From RGIG464 sp045643185 (GTDB lineage: Bacteria; Myxococcota_A; Bradymonadia; UBA4248): a stretch of DNA of 15,815 nucleotides. Position 1 is the first letter of the stretch; every line of letters starts with the position of its first letter. The position numbers and the translations under genes are program-made. Below, in pieces: positions 13,560-15,815 of the stretch. The notes below the pieces were generated by a model. It did no database searches, was not told the origin of the DNA, and worked only from the letters and a program-made list of their open reading frames with translations. The DNA is taken from positions 1 to 15,815 of the forward strand of contig JAZUKH010000121.1 in the NCBI GenBank assembly GCA_045643185.1, written 5' to 3'.

Positions 13560-15059
13560 ATGCCAAAATCCCGCGCACGGTTTGCCGGAGCTGTCTTGCT
13601 TTTGAGCCTGGTCCTGCCGACCTTCGCGTTTGCCCAACCCACGAGCATTACGGAGAGGCGCACGGCCGACAAATTTCAGTTTGAGTCCTGCTATCAGAGC
13701 GAGTTTGGCAGCGAAGAAGAAGCCGAAAACTGCACGACCTGGTTCGCCGAAAGTGCCTGCAGCGGCACTTTCTGGGACAACCGTGGCGACGTCGAGTCAT
13801 TCACCGCGCGTGAAAACCTCATCGAATACCTCAAAAATGCCGAAAAACGCGTCAACACCATGAAAAAGTGCGACCCCATGGGCAAAAAGCGGCTGACCAT
13901 GTCGCTCATCAAACGCGACACAGATGCCGACGAAGCCACACAGCGCGAACGCTGGCATCGAGTCCTCCACGGCATGGACAAACTGTTAGCCGAGCCGCGG
14001 CGCGACATCTGCGAGACCATCGCAGAAGACATGCTTTTTGAAACGCTCATCCACGACCCAGGTTCACGCAAAATCCTGTTGACGTGCCTCAAAGAGCCAG
14101 ACATGACGCAGCCCAACCAGGCGAACATGATCGCGCGTTTTTATTCGGCTGACCCGACCTCCCTCAACGATGACGCGCTCGCGGGCCTCATCATGAAAGA
14201 CCTTATGGAACAGCGTTTCGAAACGGCGTTGGCTCACCTCGACCAGCTTCAACTTGCCAACCTTTCCGCACCAACGCGCGACGCGCTCATACTCCGCATC
14301 ACGCCGCTCACGAAGATCCTTTTCAAAAACGCGACCCTTGACCAAGCCCTGCCCTGGCGACCTGGCTTTGAACAGGCCAAAACACCGGCACGCCACAATC
14401 GACTCGTTCTGATCGACGCACTCATCAAAGCCCCAAAAGCCCACGTGGCCTGGCTGGCCGAAGTCGAAGCCACGTACCGTCTGCCCTATGCTGAATACGA
14501 CCAGATCGCCAGACGCGCCGCCGAGATTCTCGCCATGCCCCCCCGCAACCAAGAAACAACGAATTACATCAAAAGCCTTATCGAACACGCCGCTGCGCAT
14601 CACCACCCGCTTTTGCTCAAAGCACTCATCCAACACCTCGCCCAACTCGACGAAAACCTGCGCGAACCCATCACGCGTACGATCGGAGAGCCACTGGCAA
14701 ATGCCTTCATCGCCAATGTCCGCAATGAGATCGCCGATGCAACAAATCCAGGAAATGCCAAAAACATCGATGCCAACGCCATCGACACGCTTCAAAGCCT
14801 CCTGTCCATCACAAGCCGCGACGCACACATCCAGACCCAACTCATCCTCGGTGAATGCCTAGCCAGAACCGGCAAAACCAACGATGCGCTCAAACTACTC
14901 TACGAAGTGACACAGGCAAACCTGCCGGATGCCGCACAGGAAGCCTGGTTCATCGCCATCCAGACCCTCATCAAAACCAAAAAAGCCAACGAAGCCGCCA
15001 GTCAGCGCGAACAATTCGAAGCGCGTTACCCCGGGTCACCTTGGCTGCGCGCGCTCTGA
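13560..15059 (+). CDS. Secreted helical-repeat protein of unknown function
   Basis: The ATG at 13560 starts a clear Sec signal peptide: MPKSRAR, then a hydrophobic segment, with cleavage expected after PTFAFA (between residues 25 and 26). A start further upstream at 13458 would add 34 residues, hide the signal and overlap the divergent gene, so it is rejected. No clear ribosome-binding site is seen. The 499-residue protein has three early cysteines (C44, C58, C67). Most of the rest looks alpha-helical, with Leu/Ala patterns suggestive of HEAT- or TPR-like repeats. The last 75 residues are TPR-like (LILGECLARTGKTNDALKLL; EAWFIAIQTLIKTKKANEA). A periplasmic or exported scaffold role is an inference. 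Its stop is followed directly by the aldolase promoter. Confidence 0.72.
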   Translation: MPKSRARFAGAVLLLSLVLPTFAFAQPTSITERRTADKFQFESCYQSEFGSEEEAENCTTWFAESACSGTFWDNRGDVESFTARENLIEYLKNAEKRVNTMKKCDPMGKKRLTMSLIKRDTDADEATQRERWHRVLHGMDKLLAEPRRDICETIAEDMLFETLIHDPGSRKILLTCLKEPDMTQPNQANMIARFYSADPTSLNDDALAGLIMKDLMEQRFETALAHLDQLQLANLSAPTRDALILRITPLTKILFKNATLDQALPWRPGFEQAKTPARHNRLVLIDALIKAPKAHVAWLAEVEATYRLPYAEYDQIARRAAEILAMPPRNQETTNYIKSLIEHAAAHHHPLLLKALIQHLAQLDENLREPITRTIGEPLANAFIANVRNEIADATNPGNAKNIDANAIDTLQSLLSITSRDAHIQTQLILGECLARTGKTNDALKLLYEVTQANLPDAAQEAWFIAIQTLIKTKKANEAASQREQFEARYPGSPWLRAL

Positions 15060-15088
15060 TTGACGAAATAACATTTAAGGCGTAAAAT
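15060..15088 (+). promoter_or_regulatory. Near-consensus sigma-70 promoter of the aldolase gene
   Basis: TTGACG (15060-15065) and TAAAAT (15083-15088) are exactly 17 bases apart. The -35 box begins at the first base after the upstream stop codon. The expected start of transcription, near 15095, leaves a leader of about 60 bases before the aldolase ATG. Confidence 0.75.
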
Positions 15089-15095
15089 ATACGCC
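15079..15095. promoter_or_regulatory. Inverted repeat over the aldolase -10 box
   Basis: GGCGTA (15079-15084) pairs with TACGCC (15090-15095) across AAATA, covering the -10 box. As DNA it is placed like a repressor operator. As RNA from the gene upstream it would be a short hairpin followed by GCTTTT, so a weak terminator is the alternative. Confidence 0.5.
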
Positions 15096-15106
15096 GCTTT
15101 TAGCGA

Positions 15107-15125
15107 GCCTTCCGCGTCGGAGGGC
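15107..15125 (+). other. Leader hairpin and ribosome-binding site of the aldolase gene
   Basis: GCCTTCCG (15107-15114) pairs with CGGAGGGC (15118-15125) through eight pairs, one of them a U-G, around a 3-nt loop. It lies at the 5' end of the predicted leader and may protect the mRNA. A good AAGGAG follows at 15140-15145, 10 bases before the ATG. Confidence 0.45.
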
Positions 15126-15155
15126 GAACTCATTCTAATAAGGAGAATTGTTCAA

Positions 15156-15815
15156 ATGGTTAGTTACAAAGAGCTCGGTCTCGTCAACACCCGTGACATT
15201 TTTGCGAAAGCTGTTAAAGGCGGCTATGCCATCCCCGCTTTTAACTTCAATAACATGGAACAGATGCAGGCCATTATTCAGGCGTGTGTCGAATGCAAAT
15301 CACCGGTCATCCTTCAGGTCTCCGCTGGCGCCCGCAAATATGCCAACCAGACCCTCCTTCGCTACATGGCGCAGGGTGCTGTCGAATATGCCAAAGAACT
15401 CGGTTGCAATATCCCCGTCGTCCTCCATCTCGACCACGGTGCCTCCTATGAACTCTGCGTCGACTGCATTGAACACGGCTTCTCCAGCGTCATGATCGAC
15501 GGCTCAAGCCTCCCCTATGAAGAAAACATCGCCCTCACCAAAAAAGTCGTCGATTACGCCCACGCTCACGATGTCACCGTCGAAGGCGAACTCGGCGTCC
15601 TCGCTGGCGTCGAAGACGAAGTGAAAGCCGAAACGCACACCTACACGCGCCCCGAAGAAGTCATCGACTTCGTCAAACGTACTGGCGTCGATTCCCTCGC
15701 TATCTCCATCGGTACCTCCCACGGCGCTTACAAATTCAAACCCGGCACCGATCCCAAGATCCGTCTCGATATCCTCGCTGAAATCGAAAAACAGATCCCC
15801 GGCTTCCCCATCGTC
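15156..15815 (+). CDS. fba: Class II fructose-bisphosphate aldolase, 3' end beyond the window
   Basis: This enzyme cleaves fructose 1,6-bisphosphate to dihydroxyacetone phosphate and glyceraldehyde 3-phosphate in glycolysis, and runs in reverse in gluconeogenesis. It is zinc-dependent and cytoplasmic. The frame is open from the ATG at 15156 to the last base, giving 220 of an expected 300 or more residues. Visible family motifs are YAIPAFNFNNMEQMQAI (24-40), VVLHLDHG with the catalytic Asp and a zinc-binding His (D93, H94), the VEGELG loop (142-147) and ISIGTSHGAYKFKP with the second zinc His (H189). The third zinc ligand lies beyond the window. The start is fixed by AAGGAG and the conserved N-terminus. 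Its own promoter and leader imply separate expression from the gene upstream. Related ketose-bisphosphate or tagatose-bisphosphate aldolases are the only real alternative. Confidence 0.94.
   Translation, partial: MVSYKELGLVNTRDIFAKAVKGGYAIPAFNFNNMEQMQAIIQACVECKSPVILQVSAGARKYANQTLLRYMAQGAVEYAKELGCNIPVVLHLDHGASYELCVDCIEHGFSSVMIDGSSLPYEENIALTKKVVDYAHAHDVTVEGELGVLAGVEDEVKAETHTYTRPEEVIDFVKRTGVDSLAISIGTSHGAYKFKPGTDPKIRLDILAEIEKQIPGFPIV

Noticed and set aside
13469..13672. Longer N-terminus for the Lys/Ala-rich protein
   Set aside because: It would overlap the divergent secreted protein gene and contradict the well-placed GTGGAG before the ATG at 13468.
14064..14840. Minus-strand 258-codon frame
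   Set aside because: It is antisense to the secreted helical protein, which has a clear signal peptide and TPR-like end.

Overview
The window looks like chromosomal DNA from a Gram-negative bacterium of the Myxococcota / former Deltaproteobacteria type. This is an inference. It rests mainly on a large secreted lipoprotein built of Cys-rich Stig1-like repeats (the CxxPxTDxxxCG pattern typical of myxobacterial surface proteins), on lipoprotein and Sec signal peptides, and on the general gene style. Most genes are of moderate GC. One island (about 2750-3540) and a few spacers are clearly AT-rich. No tRNA, rRNA, CRISPR array, transposase or integrase was seen.

Layout. 1-525 is non-coding and unusually rich in inverted repeats, followed by a TATAAT box and a set of overlapping palindromes. 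526-2739 (+) is an Eco57I/PglX-like adenine-N6 DNA methyltransferase with no visible nuclease domain. It converges on an AT-rich minus-strand SAP/DUF6434 gene (2752-3327), which overlaps by ATGA with the end of a broken small ORF. The next minus-strand genes are the tRNA methylthiotransferase MtaB (3557-4852), a radical SAM protein with a B12-binding-like N-terminus (5007-6431) and, 6 bp upstream of the latter, a natural fusion of a GT4 glycosyltransferase with a polyprenyl-phosphate sugar-phosphotransferase (6438-8306). A 154-bp spacer between the radical SAM gene and mtaB carries two strong hairpins. Further upstream on the minus strand are a 906-residue Cys-rich lipoprotein (8488-11208), a membrane-anchored GIDE-domain protein with a striking Met/Asn-rich insert (11392-12546, ending at a strong terminator), and an unknown protein with a Lys/Ala/Glu-rich tail (12614-13468). 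Divergent from the last is a secreted, probably helical-repeat protein (13560-15059, +). The window ends inside a class II fructose-bisphosphate aldolase gene (15156 onward, +) that has its own near-consensus promoter.

How the genes fit together. The fusion glycosyltransferase would start and extend a lipid-linked glycan for a surface polysaccharide, while mtaB and the aldolase are housekeeping. The methyltransferase plus the AT-rich SAP/DUF6434 gene look like an accessory insertion. The envelope genes (Cys-rich lipoprotein, GIDE protein, secreted helical protein) are lineage-specific and of unknown function. The most unusual items are the Met/Asn-rich GIDE protein, the nuclease-less methyltransferase behind a palindromic operator-like region, and the intergenic hairpins.
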